Notes: a model not told the origin generated them from the sequence alone. DNA of 64,000 nucleotides from Streptomyces resistomycificus (GCF_001514265.1 NZ_KQ948988.1:689395-753394); one strand, 5' to 3'. Positions 1 through 8,660 are shown, numbered from the stretch's first letter. Made by a program: numbers and translations.

Positions 1-1
1 C

Positions 2-1321
<1,320 letters not shown>

Positions 1322-1427
1322 CGTGCCCGGCGTACCGGCCCGGCGGGCAACAGGCGGTTTCGTCGGGGTGGGGAGCCGTGACCGGTGCCGCGGCTACCAA
1401 CCTCTCAAGCTCAAGAAAGGAAATGGC

Positions 1428-1781
1428 ATGTCCCTTCTGAAGACCATCGACACCAATCCCTCCTCCCCTCCGCACGAGTCCGTCCCGCTCCCGGAACGCC
1501 TGATCTCCGGCAACCCAGCCTTCAAGACCTGGGCCCAGGACGTCGCCCGCGGGGAGATGATCCGTACGGGCGTCTGGGAAGCGACGCCCGGCGAGACACG
1601 CTCGATCAAGGGCGAGACCTTCGAGTTCTGCCACATCCTCTCCGGCATCGTCGAACTCACGCCGGAAGGCGGCAAACCGGCGGTCTACAAGGCAGGCGAC
1701 AGCTTTGTCATGAAGCCGGGCTTCGTCGGTGTCTGGAAGACCATTGAAACCGTGCGCAAGGTCTACGTGATCGTGACGTGA
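1428..1781 (+). CDS. Cupin-domain protein (DUF861-like)
   Basis: A 117-residue single-domain cupin. The C-terminal two thirds (ETFEFCHILSGIVELTPEGG, then YKAGDSFVMKPGFVGVW) has the two-motif barrel of the cupin_3/DUF861 group related to ureidoglycine aminohydrolase. The ATG at 1428 is chosen because AAGAAAGGAA sits just upstream; an in-frame extension to 1323 overlaps no conserved sequence. It has no signal peptide, so it is cytosolic. It follows aspA on the same strand and may be co-transcribed. Substrate is unknown, and the metal-binding His/Glu set is incomplete by eye, so it may be a binding protein and not an enzyme. Confidence 0.8.
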   Translation: MSLLKTIDTNPSSPPHESVPLPERLISGNPAFKTWAQDVARGEMIRTGVWEATPGETRSIKGETFEFCHILSGIVELTPEGGKPAVYKAGDSFVMKPGFVGVWKTIETVRKVYVIVT

Positions 1782-2078
1782 TGCTGATGCCGCGCGACTC
1801 GGCCGTAGCCCGCCCGGTTTGACGCGGCAGGGCTGGAAACGGAGCGACCCTACTCCGCCACCGCGCTGGCCCCCGACCCTGCACGGCAGTCGGCAATGAG
1901 GCCAGGGCAGTGCGATGCCGTCCAGCTGCCGGCTTTTGCGTCGTCGACCAGGTTGGTGAACTGGTCATACACGGGGATCTACAGGTGGAGTGGATCGAAT
2001 GTCCTTATTGCGGGGAGCACTGGATCGGGGAGCAGCGGATCGAAAAGGGGCAGCTCACCCCGGAAGCACTAAGAACTC
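1782..2078. other. Intergenic stretch without a supported gene
   Basis: Nearly 300 bp between the cupin stop and the convergent reductase stop. The plus strand contains a short open stretch with a zinc-ribbon-like CPYCGEHW motif (about 1995-2025), but it has no good start or ribosome site and runs antisense into the reductase. It may be a decayed remnant. No terminator-like hairpin is obvious. Confidence 0.3.
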
Positions 2079-2762
2079 CTAACGAAAAGCCTTTTCTGTG
2101 GTTTGCGGTTCCTCGCCTCTCGGTCCGGCGGCATAGGCCAGCGGGGGTGCGATGGCTTGGGCATCGGCTCCCTCGCCGATCCATAGCCCGATGAAGAGTG
2201 CCGCGGTCGCTTCCAGGAGTCCGGCTCGTTCGAGAGAGCCGCCAGCCACGGGTTCGCAGCCGACCTGCTGCACCAACTGGTGTACGAGGGCGAGAGCCGT
2301 TTCGTCGTCTCCGCAGACGGGAACGGCCAGTCGGCGCCCGTCGAAGATGGGCGGCGACATACGCCACACGTCCTCGTGGCAGAGATTGAACGCCTTGACC
2401 ACATGGGTTCCTGGTGCCGACGCGGCCAGTTGCTGTGCGGCCGAGAGGCCGCTCTGTGTCAGCAGCCGGAAGCCCGGGCCGACCGGATTGCAACAGTCGA
2501 TCAGCACCTTGCCGTCCATGGCCGCTCGTAGTTCCCGCACCACGCTCGTACCTGCGCCGAAGGGCAGCGCGGCCAGCACCACCTGACCGAACTCGGCCGC
2601 CGCATGCAGGCTGACAGGCTTCGCGCTGCCCCCGAGGCGCGTCGCGAGTCGCTCCGCCTTGTGCATGTCCCGTCCTCCGACGGCCACGTCGTGCCCGGCC
2701 CGGACCCAGTGGGTGGCGAGCGCGTCCGCCATGTTGCCCGTGCCCAGGACGCCAATTCTCAT
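2079..2762 (-). CDS. NADPH-dependent F420 reductase-like NAD(P)-binding oxidoreductase
   Basis: About 227 residues beginning MRIGVLGTGNMADALA, a Rossmann GxGxxA nucleotide-binding start typical of the F420:NADP+ oxidoreductase / ProC-like superfamily. A second conserved patch is IDCCNPVGPGF followed by GTHVVKAFN, the usual domain-hinge sequence of these proteins. Start: ATG at 2762 or GTG one codon upstream (2765), both preceded by GGGAGGAAA. It is divergent from an HxlR regulator, with about 75 bp between the starts. This is a very common regulator-target arrangement, so it is probably controlled by that regulator. The true hydride partner (F420, flavin or quinone) cannot be told from sequence. 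Confidence 0.85.
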   Translation of the reverse strand: MRIGVLGTGNMADALATHWVRAGHDVAVGGRDMHKAERLATRLGGSAKPVSLHAAAEFGQVVLAALPFGAGTSVVRELRAAMDGKVLIDCCNPVGPGFRLLTQSGLSAAQQLAASAPGTHVVKAFNLCHEDVWRMSPPIFDGRRLAVPVCGDDETALALVHQLVQQVGCEPVAGGSLERAGLLEATAALFIGLWIGEGADAQAIAPPLAYAAGPRGEEPQTTEKAFR

Positions 2763-2836
2763 CACGCATTTCCTCCCACGACCTGCTTGGACCATTCGCA
2801 ACGACGCTAGAGGGCCTGTCGGGCACCATTTGGTAC

Positions 2837-3208
2837 GTGACGACCGACGCTTTCCTCGCCGACTGCCGTGCTCGCCTGGCCTTCGATCTCCTGTCCAACA
2901 CCTGGAACCCCGTGGTGCTCTGGGCCTTGCGCGACGGTCCCAGACGTCCGGTCGAACTACGCGAGCAGATCGGGGGGATCAGCTCCAAGGTCCTCACCGA
3001 GACTCTGCGGCGCTTGCAGTCCAACGGACTGGTGGAGCGGCGGGCACACCCCGGAGCGCCACCGCGCGTTGACTACCAACTCACCGCCCTGGGCCGGACT
3101 TTGTTGGCGCCCATCGACGCAGTAGGAGCGTGGGCCTTCGAGCATGGCGATGAGGTCATGGCAGCCCAGGAAGCCGAATGCACCGCCGCCCAGTGCCCCT
3201 CGGAGTGA
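2837..3208 (+). CDS. HxlR-family winged-helix transcriptional regulator
   Basis: A 123-residue MarR-like winged helix of the HxlR family. The core is LSNTWNPVVLWALRDGPRR, the recognition-helix segment ISSKVLTETLRRLQSNGLVE and the wing PPRVDYQLTALGRTL. It starts at GTG 2837. HxlR proteins are dimeric sensors of electrophiles, quinones or aldehydes that commonly repress or activate a divergent oxidoreductase gene, which fits the NAD(P)-binding reductase starting 75 bp away on the other strand. Several cysteines are present: one in the N-terminal segment (DCRARLAF) and two in the C-terminal tail (AECTAAQC). They are candidate redox sensors by inference only. Confidence 0.9.
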   Translation: MTTDAFLADCRARLAFDLLSNTWNPVVLWALRDGPRRPVELREQIGGISSKVLTETLRRLQSNGLVERRAHPGAPPRVDYQLTALGRTLLAPIDAVGAWAFEHGDEVMAAQEAECTAAQCPSE

Positions 3209-3260
3209 GCGCACTCATCTGCTGGCCGCGACTGCGCGCTCTGACGAGCGATGCCCTGGG

Positions 3261-3605
3261 CTAGTCAGCCGCCGCCAGTCGGTTGAGGACTTCCATGGGG
3301 GTGAAGTCCCAGCCGACCAGGCGCGGCCCGCTCCAGTTGATGCCGATCTTGTATCCCTCTCGGGCGGCATCGGGCAGATCGCGATCGCGCCAGGTGTCCA
3401 AGGGCATGGATTCAACGCGTAGCCCATGCCCCCAGATCTTCGCTGTCCTCTGGGCGCGGGCCGAGGTCGACCAGAAGGGAAGACTTCGCGTGCCGTCCGC
3501 AGAGAGGGGAGCAGGGCTTCCGTCGTCATCCCGGACAAGCCAGACCACTCTGCTTTGGCGGACGTCTCGGAAGAATGCTGCCGCTTGCGAACCGCTCTGA
3601 CCCAT
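3261..3605 (-). CDS. DUF2750 family protein
   Basis: About 114 residues matching the DUF2750 pattern. An N-terminal FFRDVRQSRVVWLVRDDDGS is followed by LPFWSTSARAQ and a C-terminal INWSGPRLVGWDFTPMEVL. The function of the family is unknown; it is a small soluble protein found singly in many bacteria. Start ATG 3605 (or GTG 3611). It is convergent with the HxlR gene and lies just before the IS-like left-end remnant, so its promoter region abuts foreign DNA. Confidence 0.75.
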   Translation of the reverse strand: MGQSGSQAAAFFRDVRQSRVVWLVRDDDGSPAPLSADGTRSLPFWSTSARAQRTAKIWGHGLRVESMPLDTWRDRDLPDAAREGYKIGINWSGPRLVGWDFTPMEVLNRLAAAD

Positions 3606-3617
3606 GGCCACCGAGCC

Positions 3618-3700
3618 TAAGGGTTGTCCCGCAACTACTGGTCAGGTTCAGATGATCTTGCTGTGGCTGGTGTGATCGCGGTGTCCGAGCCGTCCTGGAT
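3618..3700 (+). mobile_element. IS5-type left-end remnant (copy 1)
   Basis: This 83-bp stretch begins TAAGGGTTGTCCCGCAACTA and closely matches the sequence at 4149-4232, including the beginning of the transposase (gtgatc...tccgagccgtcctggat). Similarity stops abruptly at about 3700. It is therefore the broken left end of an IS element of the same kind as the larger remnant after arr, in the same orientation. The two together bracket arr. Confidence 0.7.
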
Positions 3701-3740
3701 GGCTCGCGGTCACGACAGCTTGGTTTGATAATCTGTGGCG

Positions 3741-4151
3741 ATGGACGAGGCGTTGGACGAGGGGCCGTTCTTTCACGGCACAAAGGCCGAGCTGCGGGTC
3801 GGAGATCACCTCACCGCCGGTTTCCGTTCCAACTACCGGCCCGAAATCGTGATGAACCACATCTACTTCACCGCGTTGCGCGACGGCGCGGGACTCGCCG
3901 CCGAACTCGCCGTCGGTGACGGGGCCCCGCGAGTGTATGTCGTCGAACCGACCGGGGAGTTCGAGAACGATCCAAACGTCACCGACAAGAAGTTCCCTGG
4001 CAATCCCACCCGCTCCTATCGCAGCAGGAAACCGCTCCGGATCGTTGGCGAGGTCACCGACTGGACGCGACAGACACCCGAAGCTCTCCAGATGTGGCGA
4101 GACCGGCTGGCCGCAATCCGTCTGGATGACCGCGCCGAAATCATCAACTAA
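3741..4151 (+). CDS. arr: Rifampin ADP-ribosyltransferase (Arr)
   Basis: A 136-residue protein with the complete Arr signature: N-terminal PFFHGTKAEL, then NHIYFTAL, the block YVVEPTGEFENDPNVTDKKF and PGNPTRSYRSRKPLRIVGE. Arr transfers ADP-ribose from NAD+ to the C23 hydroxyl of rifamycins and inactivates them; length and motifs match full-size family members. Start: ATG 3741, with a GTG two codons earlier. A GATAAT hexamer at 3727-3732 is so close to the start that the message may be leaderless. The stop codon TAA is part of the next IS left end (4149-4151). With the IS remnant upstream, the gene is sandwiched between two IS5-type ends, a sign of past mobilisation. Confidence 0.93.
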   Translation: MDEALDEGPFFHGTKAELRVGDHLTAGFRSNYRPEIVMNHIYFTALRDGAGLAAELAVGDGAPRVYVVEPTGEFENDPNVTDKKFPGNPTRSYRSRKPLRIVGEVTDWTRQTPEALQMWRDRLAAIRLDDRAEIIN

Positions 4152-4869
4152 GGGTCTTTCCGTAACTACTGGGTCACGGCCAGATGGTCTTGCTGTGGCT
4201 GGTGTGATCACGGCGTCCGAGCCGTCCTGGATAGCCCCGTTCACCGGGCTGAGCCCGCGCTGCTTCGGCAAGTTGGTGACCGCACTGCGCAGCGAGGGCG
4301 CTGACGGGGTGCGGCGCGGACGGCCGTGGGGCCTGCCGCTGGAGGACCGGGTGTTGCTGGTCGTGGCCTACTGGCGCACGAACTTGACGCTGCGCCAGCT
4401 CGCCCTGCTGTTCGGCGTCTCGAAGTCCGCTGCGGACCGCGTTATCGCCCAGCTCGGGCCGCTGCTCGCGCTCCAACCGCGTCAGCGGTTCCGCAAGGAC
4501 ACCGTGCTCACCGTGGACGGCACCCTGGTCCCTACCCGCGACCACACGATTGCCGAGCAGTCCAAGAACTACCGGTACTCCACCAACCACCAGGTCGTCA
4601 TCGACGCCGACAGCCGTCTGGTCGTCGTGGTCGGCCGGCCCCTGCCCGGCAACCGCAATGACTGCAAGGCATGGGCGGACTCCGGCGCCAAGGACGCAGT
4701 CGGCAACACGATGACGATCGCGGACGGCGGCTATCCGGGCACCGGCCTGGTCATGCCCCACCGCCGCCGCACGGGTGAGGAACTGCCCGACTGGAAAGTC
4801 GCACACAACACCTCCCACAAGCAGGTCAGAGCTCGCGTCGAGTGCTGGAAAATCCTGCGGGACTGCCGC
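4149..4869 (+). pseudogene. IS5-family transposase remnant (DDE_Tnp_4 type), 3'-truncated
   Basis: The element begins with the left end at 4149. The transposase reads from GTG 4204 (ITASEPSWIAPFTGLSPR) through the HTH LRQLALLFGVSKSAADRVI, the first catalytic segment VDGTLVPTRD, then DGGYPGTGLVMPHRR and KQVRARVE. Two defects are visible. The segment between ARVE and WKILRDCRL is missing (about seven codons that carry the conserved FARMK). The normal C-terminus after RDCRL is replaced by RHS-core sequence. No right inverted repeat is found. The protein should be inactive. The same left end occurs upstream of arr. Confidence 0.8.
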
Positions 4870-5024
4870 CTCACCGACGCCACCGGGCAATGTCCTCGAC
4901 CTGGTCGACGATGCCGGCAAGCGCACCCGTTCCGCACATCCCCGACCGCACCGGCGGCCCGTCCCCTGTCCTCACGCAGGCGACCCCGTCAACCGGATAG
5001 ATCCTTCGGGGCTGGGCGGACGGC
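4870..5024 (+). pseudogene. RHS-repeat core remnant
   Basis: Directly joined to the broken transposase, the sequence reads LTDATG, then after a one-base shift NVLDLVDDAGKRTR, and further on GDPVNRIDPSGLG. These are the middle and the terminal motif of the RHS/YD-repeat core that precedes the variable toxin tip in polymorphic toxins. The intervening core sequence is deleted and the frame is broken, so nothing functional remains. No intact RHS protein or immunity gene is seen beside it. Confidence 0.6.
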
Positions 5025-5074
5025 ATGCGAAGTCATCCCTTCTGGTCGACCTCGCCCCAGCTCCAAATATCTGC

Positions 5075-5285
5075 TGAAGGCAGGCAGCGCTTCGTCGTAG
5101 GTGGCGAGTGCCTCGGCGTGGCGGCCTTGGGCGCCCGTCGCGAGCGCGGCGATGTTCAGCGCCACAGCTGCGTACTCGTCGTCGCGCGGCCGCGATCGGG
5201 CCACGGCACGGGCTTCGGCCTCCGCCTCGGTGTAACGCCCGGCTTCGTAAAGGGCTTTGGCCTCCGCCACAGGCGTCCCCGTCAT
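5075..5285 (-). pseudogene. Truncated tetratricopeptide-repeat protein (N-terminal fragment)
   Basis: Reads MTGTPVAEAKALYEAGRYTE and continues AEAEARAVARSRPRDDEYA and ALATYDEALPAF, the first one to two TPR hairpins of a family of several-hundred-residue TPR proteins in Streptomyces. After ALPAF the frame runs into unrelated RHS remnant DNA, so about 80% of the gene is missing. The ATG at 5285 is chosen because the conserved sequence begins there. The function of the full protein is unknown. Confidence 0.6.
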
Positions 5286-5330
5286 TCGTTGGGCGTCGCT
5301 TCGGCCACGCTGTCGTAAAAACGCGTCCAA

Positions 5331-5554
5331 CCGACACCTATGGACGCGGGGATGACGTCAGTGCCGTACGCCACCATCATCGTTCGTCGAGCAACTGGTC
5401 ATCGACGCCGCAGGCGAACCGCTCCGGCTGCCTCACCCTCGCCCCGGCCTTGCGGGCACGACCCTTGCCTTCCCCGGCGTCGCTGCTCGACGACCCGGAT
5501 CACGAGCCTCGTCCAAGCCGTCCTGGTACTCCAGCTTGCCGCCAGGGGCTGAGA
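5331..5554. other. No supported gene between TPR fragment and conserved hypothetical
   Basis: About 220 bp with a short plus-strand open stretch (SFVEQLVIDAAGEPLRLP near 5388-5440) that looks like residual coding sequence but has neither start nor recognisable domain. It is part of the decayed zone. Confidence 0.25.
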
Positions 5555-5926
5555 TCAACCCGCAGCATTCAGGAGGTCCGTCAATTCGGCCTCTGTCCTC
5601 CCCGCCCGCAGACGAACGTCGAAGGTGTAACCCTCATCGCAGAACACCAGGTCAAGGTCCATGGGTGTCAGCCTCCGGAAGACGATCGCCAACCAGATCG
5701 CGTCTTCCTCCCAGACGTCCATGTACAGACAGGTACCGTCCTCGTGCAGATACGCCTCACCGGGGCCGTTCTCCGTCTCGAACTGCCATATGAGGCTGCG
5801 CACTTCGCTGCGATGCATCGCGTCGATCTCGACCTCAGACCACCGGGCACGGATCGCGTCAGTCAGCTCATCTCGATCGATGCGCCATCCGACCGCATCA
5901 CCCTCAACCACCGTCAAGAACGTCAT
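5555..5926 (-). CDS. Conserved hypothetical protein (123 aa)
   Basis: Begins MTFLTVVEGDAVGWRIDRDE and has the acidic, aromatic-rich pattern of a small soluble alpha/beta protein (FETENGPGEAYLHEDGTC, VWEEDAIWLAIVFRR, DLDLVFCDEGYTFDVRL). It has no signal peptide or membrane segment. Its third-position GC is high across the whole frame, which supports a real gene. I do not recognise the family. Small acidic proteins of this kind in RHS-rich neighbourhoods are sometimes immunity proteins, and an RHS-core remnant lies 530 bp away, but that link is speculation. Confidence 0.6.
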   Translation of the reverse strand: MTFLTVVEGDAVGWRIDRDELTDAIRARWSEVEIDAMHRSEVRSLIWQFETENGPGEAYLHEDGTCLYMDVWEEDAIWLAIVFRRLTPMDLDLVFCDEGYTFDVRLRAGRTEAELTDLLNAAG

Positions 5927-6131
5927 AGCCAGGGTCTACCAGACGTTTGTGACACAGCGCCGATCGGCTGTCGCCTGAAGTTGGAATGGGCTCAGTCACC
6001 TCATGGCGCCGCTGTGCGACCTCAACATCGTGCTGCGCCCGAAGAACGAGGACGGCGGCAAGGGCAACTCCTACGCCTCGGTGCCTCCCGCGGAGGGACG
6101 CCCCAACCTGCAGGTGGCCCGACAGCACAAA

Positions 6132-6169
6132 CACAGGGGCCCCGCCGACGGATCGGCGGGACCCCTGTG
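6132..6169. terminator. Strong hairpin, probable transcription terminator
   Basis: Inverted repeat with 17-bp arms (6132-6148 and 6153-6169), one mismatch and a 4-nt loop. There is no long T-tract, as is usual for Streptomyces hairpin terminators. Confidence 0.6.
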
Positions 6170-6292
6170 CCTGAGTAAAAGGATCTGCCTGCACTTTACC
6201 CACGCTCTGCGACCGCTATCTCGTCGAAGTACGCCTTCCAGGTCAGGCGGGCGGCCGGGCCAGGTGAGCAGGTTGCACAGGGCCTGGTCGGA

Positions 6293-6399
6293 TTCTTGAG
6301 CCGAAGCACGATAGTTGTCACCGCTGGTGTCCGCTGATCTGCGGTTTCGATCGGACAAAGCACGCTGGATACCACTGGATCGGCGGGCTTTCTGTCACC
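6293..6399 (-). repeat. IS-end-like repeat A (TGTCACC motifs, CTTGAGCCG block)
   Basis: Contains CTTGAGCCGAAGC followed by AGTTGTCACC, and a second TGTCACC 77 bp further on. Closely similar sequence occurs at 7740-7852 in the same orientation and at 7096-7174 inverted. Multiple short terminal repeats of this type are known from IS21-like ends, but no istA/istB gene is present. Confidence 0.45.
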
Positions 6400-6536
6400 A
6401 GAACTGCGCGAAGCACGGTGATGATCACCAGGATCAGCGCTGGCAGTCTCTTACGGATGAGTGATGGTCCCCCGACCCGGGTTGTGTGCGAACTTCAGTT
6501 CGTTATGATCCGCATGCCTTATACCGGGGAGGGACC

Positions 6537-7100
6537 ATGGCCGAAGGCCACAGCGACCAAGGCATCAACAATGCGGAATCCTCTGACAATGTCGTGAACA
6601 GGCGGACCATAGTTGAACTGGCGTATCGGCCCCAGTCTGCCGACACCCTGGTCGGCCTGCGGGTCCGCGAGCGGATCAAGCGGGCTGGGCTACTACTGCG
6701 GGGCGCACTCCTCTTCCTATCGGTAGGAAACTGGCTGGTCTCCGCCGCCGTCCGCGCCAGTGTCGACGTGTTCTCGACGGCTGTGCTCTTATTGGTCGTC
6801 TTGCTGGTGTGGGGTTACCCGCGGCTGCAAGCCGCCCACGTGCAGCGCCTCGTCGGATGGCAGGGCGAGTACCGCGCCACCGTGTCTCCGGCCGGGATCA
6901 CATGCCGTACCGACCACAGCACACTGATCCAGAAGTGGTCCGTTTTCCAGGGGTACCGGGAAACGGCAAAACACTTCGTCCTGCTCAGCCGGGATCCCAA
7001 CATCATGTGCCTCGACGTCCTGCCCAAGCGGGGCGTCCACGAGGCTGGGGACATCGAGCGGCTACGGGCGATCCTGGACCAGTACACCCCTCGCGTGTGA
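6537..7100 (+). CDS. YcxB-like membrane protein
   Basis: A 187-residue protein starting at ATG 6537 behind GGGGAGGGA. A polar N-terminus is followed by two closely spaced hydrophobic helices (about residues 50-67 LLLRGALLFLSVGNWLVSAA and 73-91 VFSTAVLLLVVLLVWGYP). The soluble C-terminal region (YRATVSPAGITCRT, LIQKWSVFQGYRETAKHFVL, VLPKRGV) matches the YcxB-like domain pattern. It is an inner-membrane protein of unknown role. The TTA leucine codon at 6789-6791 is rare in Streptomyces and would make translation dependent on the bldA tRNA. Confidence 0.7.
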   Translation: MAEGHSDQGINNAESSDNVVNRRTIVELAYRPQSADTLVGLRVRERIKRAGLLLRGALLFLSVGNWLVSAAVRASVDVFSTAVLLLVVLLVWGYPRLQAAHVQRLVGWQGEYRATVSPAGITCRTDHSTLIQKWSVFQGYRETAKHFVLLSRDPNIMCLDVLPKRGVHEAGDIERLRAILDQYTPRV

Positions 7101-7174
7101 CAGGTGTCCGCCGTTGTGACACCAGGCGCGCCTCTGTGACAACCATCCCGCTTCGGCTCAACTCTCCTGTGACT
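7096..7174 (+). repeat. IS-end-like repeat cluster (TGTGACA x3-4), inverted relative to A and B
   Basis: TGTGACA occurs at 7096, 7115 and 7135, with TGTGACT at 7168; the third is followed by AACCATCCCGCTTCGGCTCAA. This is the inverse of the CTTGAGCCG...GTTGTCACC block at 6293 and 7740. It overlaps the stop of the YcxB-like gene and the 3' end of the next hypothetical gene. Confidence 0.45.
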
Positions 7175-7568
7175 GAGCGCTGTACTTGTCCTCACCGCGC
7201 TCAGGCAGGTGCCACGTCCCGTTCGCCGCCTGAGCCCTCGAAGCCGTCTCGCGTCGGATTCCGGCGGCCTGTAGTTGGGCGAAGGTGCCGACCTTCGCCG
7301 ACCATGCCCGCTGCGCTGGTACAGGACACCGTCCGAGCAGCGAGTCGGGAGTCATGGCGTCGGGCCAGATCATGTAGCCGAGCATGACGAGCTCGCACCC
7401 TGCCGCATAGGCGGCGTCGACCGGGAAGGTCGGCCAGTCGGGCCAGTGTGCGAGGTCCTTCTCGGCGAGGGGCTCGCACCTGCCGTCGCGGACCACTTGG
7501 AGTAGATAGCCGCCGTCCGCGGCCTTGCAGATGGCAGTGAGATCACGGCGGCAGTTCTCAGTCGTCAT
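7158..7568 (-). CDS. Hypothetical protein (136 aa)
   Basis: Begins MTTENCRRDLTAICKAADGG. It is a tryptophan- and proline-containing soluble protein (KDLAHWPDWPTFPVD, LVMLGYMIWPDAM) with no motif I can name. Third-position GC is strong. It lies exactly between two inverted IS-end-like repeat clusters (7096-7174 and 7740-7852), so it may be cargo of a defunct element. Its last codons overlap the left repeat cluster. No function is proposed. Confidence 0.5.
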   Translation of the reverse strand: MTTENCRRDLTAICKAADGGYLLQVVRDGRCEPLAEKDLAHWPDWPTFPVDAAYAAGCELVMLGYMIWPDAMTPDSLLGRCPVPAQRAWSAKVGTFAQLQAAGIRRETASRAQAANGTWHLPERGEDKYSAQSQES

Positions 7569-7739
7569 GGCATGACGCTGAGGGAAATCCCGTCGTGATG
7601 GAGCTCCGGGTGCCGACGTTGCTGGTCAGAAGCCTGGTTACGATCCCAGGCGCCGCATGCTGCGGCCGCCCGCTACCTGTGGGGCACCACTAGCGCTCAC
7701 CCGGCCAAGGAGGAGGCCCACTGGCCAACTACGGCGCTC

Positions 7740-7852
7740 TGTCACATCTTGAGCCGAGGCTCGACAGTTGTCACCGGCGGCCCCGCTTATGCTGCACAGA
7801 AACCAGGTCGAAGCAGCCGGACTGTCACCAGAGAGGCGAGGGAGTTGTCACA
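7740..7852 (-). repeat. IS-end-like repeat B (TGTCACA/TGTCACC x4)
   Basis: TGTCACA/C motifs at 7740, 7769, 7823 and 7846; the first pair encloses TCTTGAGCCGAGGCTCGACA, nearly the same as in repeat A at 6293. The remaining sequence from 7569 to 7891 holds no supported gene. Confidence 0.45.
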
Positions 7853-7891
7853 CATAGTCGATCATTGGTCTTCCCGTCACCGGGGCGCAGT

Positions 7892-8281
7892 GTGACTCGC
7901 GACGACCTCATCGAGATGCTCCGCGACCAGACTCCGGCATGCGGACCTGCACGTAACGCCTTGATCGCCGGGGCTGACTTCGTCGTCTGGGACGGCCTGG
8001 TCCCTGCCAACCGGCACGCAGGCGTCTTCCGGCGTCGAATGCACCACTCCTTGAAGCGTGGCCGCACGGTCAATGGCGCGGCCGAGAGTGTCGACATCCT
8101 TCTGCGAGCCGGGGAAGAGCCACTTCTCATAGGATCCATCGACGCGGTGGACAGGTCATCGTGGTTCACGATCTTCCTGAACTCCACGGCAACAGTAGTG
8201 GTGGCCTGCTGCGGCGGACGCCGACCCACCACCATGGAGTCGGCCGACACCCCCGAGTCCGGCGCCCAACCTCGCAGGTGA
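7892..8281 (+). CDS. Hypothetical protein (129 aa)
   Basis: Starts at GTG 7892 (VTRDDLIEMLRDQTPACGPA). The middle reads FVVWDGLVPANRHAGVFRRR and ILLRAGEEPLLIGSIDAV, then WFTIFLNSTATVVVACCGG. The pattern suggests a compact cytosolic alpha/beta protein, but I do not recognise the family. Codon bias is good to about 8210; the last 20 residues look less natural and overlap an antisense frame, so the original C-terminus may have been altered. Confidence 0.5.
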   Translation: MTRDDLIEMLRDQTPACGPARNALIAGADFVVWDGLVPANRHAGVFRRRMHHSLKRGRTVNGAAESVDILLRAGEEPLLIGSIDAVDRSSWFTIFLNSTATVVVACCGGRRPTTMESADTPESGAQPRR

Positions 8282-8660
8282 AGGTTCTCGAGGTCGAGGT
8301 CGAGGTCGAGGTAGTCGATGTCGTTGAGGGTGACGTCGGAGAGTCCTGTGGCGCGGACACCACCGTCCTGGAAATACACGTCCTTGAATCCTTCGGCGAT
8401 GATTCACGCATCTTCTGGTCGCTGGCCCCGTGTCGCGGGCGTCGAACAGGCGTTGCCCGTATTCCGGGGGAAGGCGGAGGGTTAGGCGGCGGAAGCGGCC
8501 GTCGTCGGTCGTGCCGACCGGCGCGGTGTAGCCGAACCGGGCTCGCGTCTCCACTGTGATCCCGGTGGCAGCGGCCTGCTTCCTCCGGCGCCTGCGGACC
8601 TGGGGTTGCCAGCGCCGCCGCACGGCGTCGTCGATCTGGCCGCGATTCTCAGCGCATACC
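8156..8660 (-). pseudogene. Possible decayed coding region
   Basis: Two minus-strand stretches with coding-like base composition are out of frame with each other. One (upstream, about 8660-8420) reads VVTYQRVCAENRGQIDDA and later GTTDDGRFRRLTLRLPPEYG. The other (8400-8160) reads IIAEGFKDVYFQDGGVRATG and DVTLNDIDYLDLDLDL, where a GAGGTC hexamer repeat (8289-8318) encodes the DLDLDL run. A stop/frameshift near 8400 separates them. No family is identified, and the 3' part overlaps the plus-strand hypothetical gene antisense. The rest of 8282-8858 holds nothing else I can support. Confidence 0.25.

Larger units (their letters stand above)
5927..6536. other. Non-coding / decayed stretch with hairpin and IS-end-like repeat
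   Basis: Upstream of the YcxB-like gene there is no intact gene for 610 bp. The plus-strand stretch at 6003-6120 (PLCDLNIVLRPKNEDGGKGN) looks like the C-terminus of an unidentified protein without its start. It is followed by the strong hairpin at 6132-6169 and by a repeat at 6293-6399 that resembles the one at 7740-7852. Confidence 0.35.

Noticed and set aside
2005..3024. 339-aa minus-strand frame across the reductase and HxlR genes
   Set aside because: Out-of-frame shadow of the reductase; Arg-rich and without motifs.
5108..6178. 356-aa plus-strand frame
   Set aside because: Antisense to the conserved 123-aa protein and built from low-quality Arg/Pro/Ser-rich sequence.
8289..8318. GAGGTC tandem repeat as a possible repeat array
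   Set aside because: Only about five hexamers and no spacers; best read as the DLDLDL-coding run of a decayed gene. No CRISPR-like array is present anywhere in the window.
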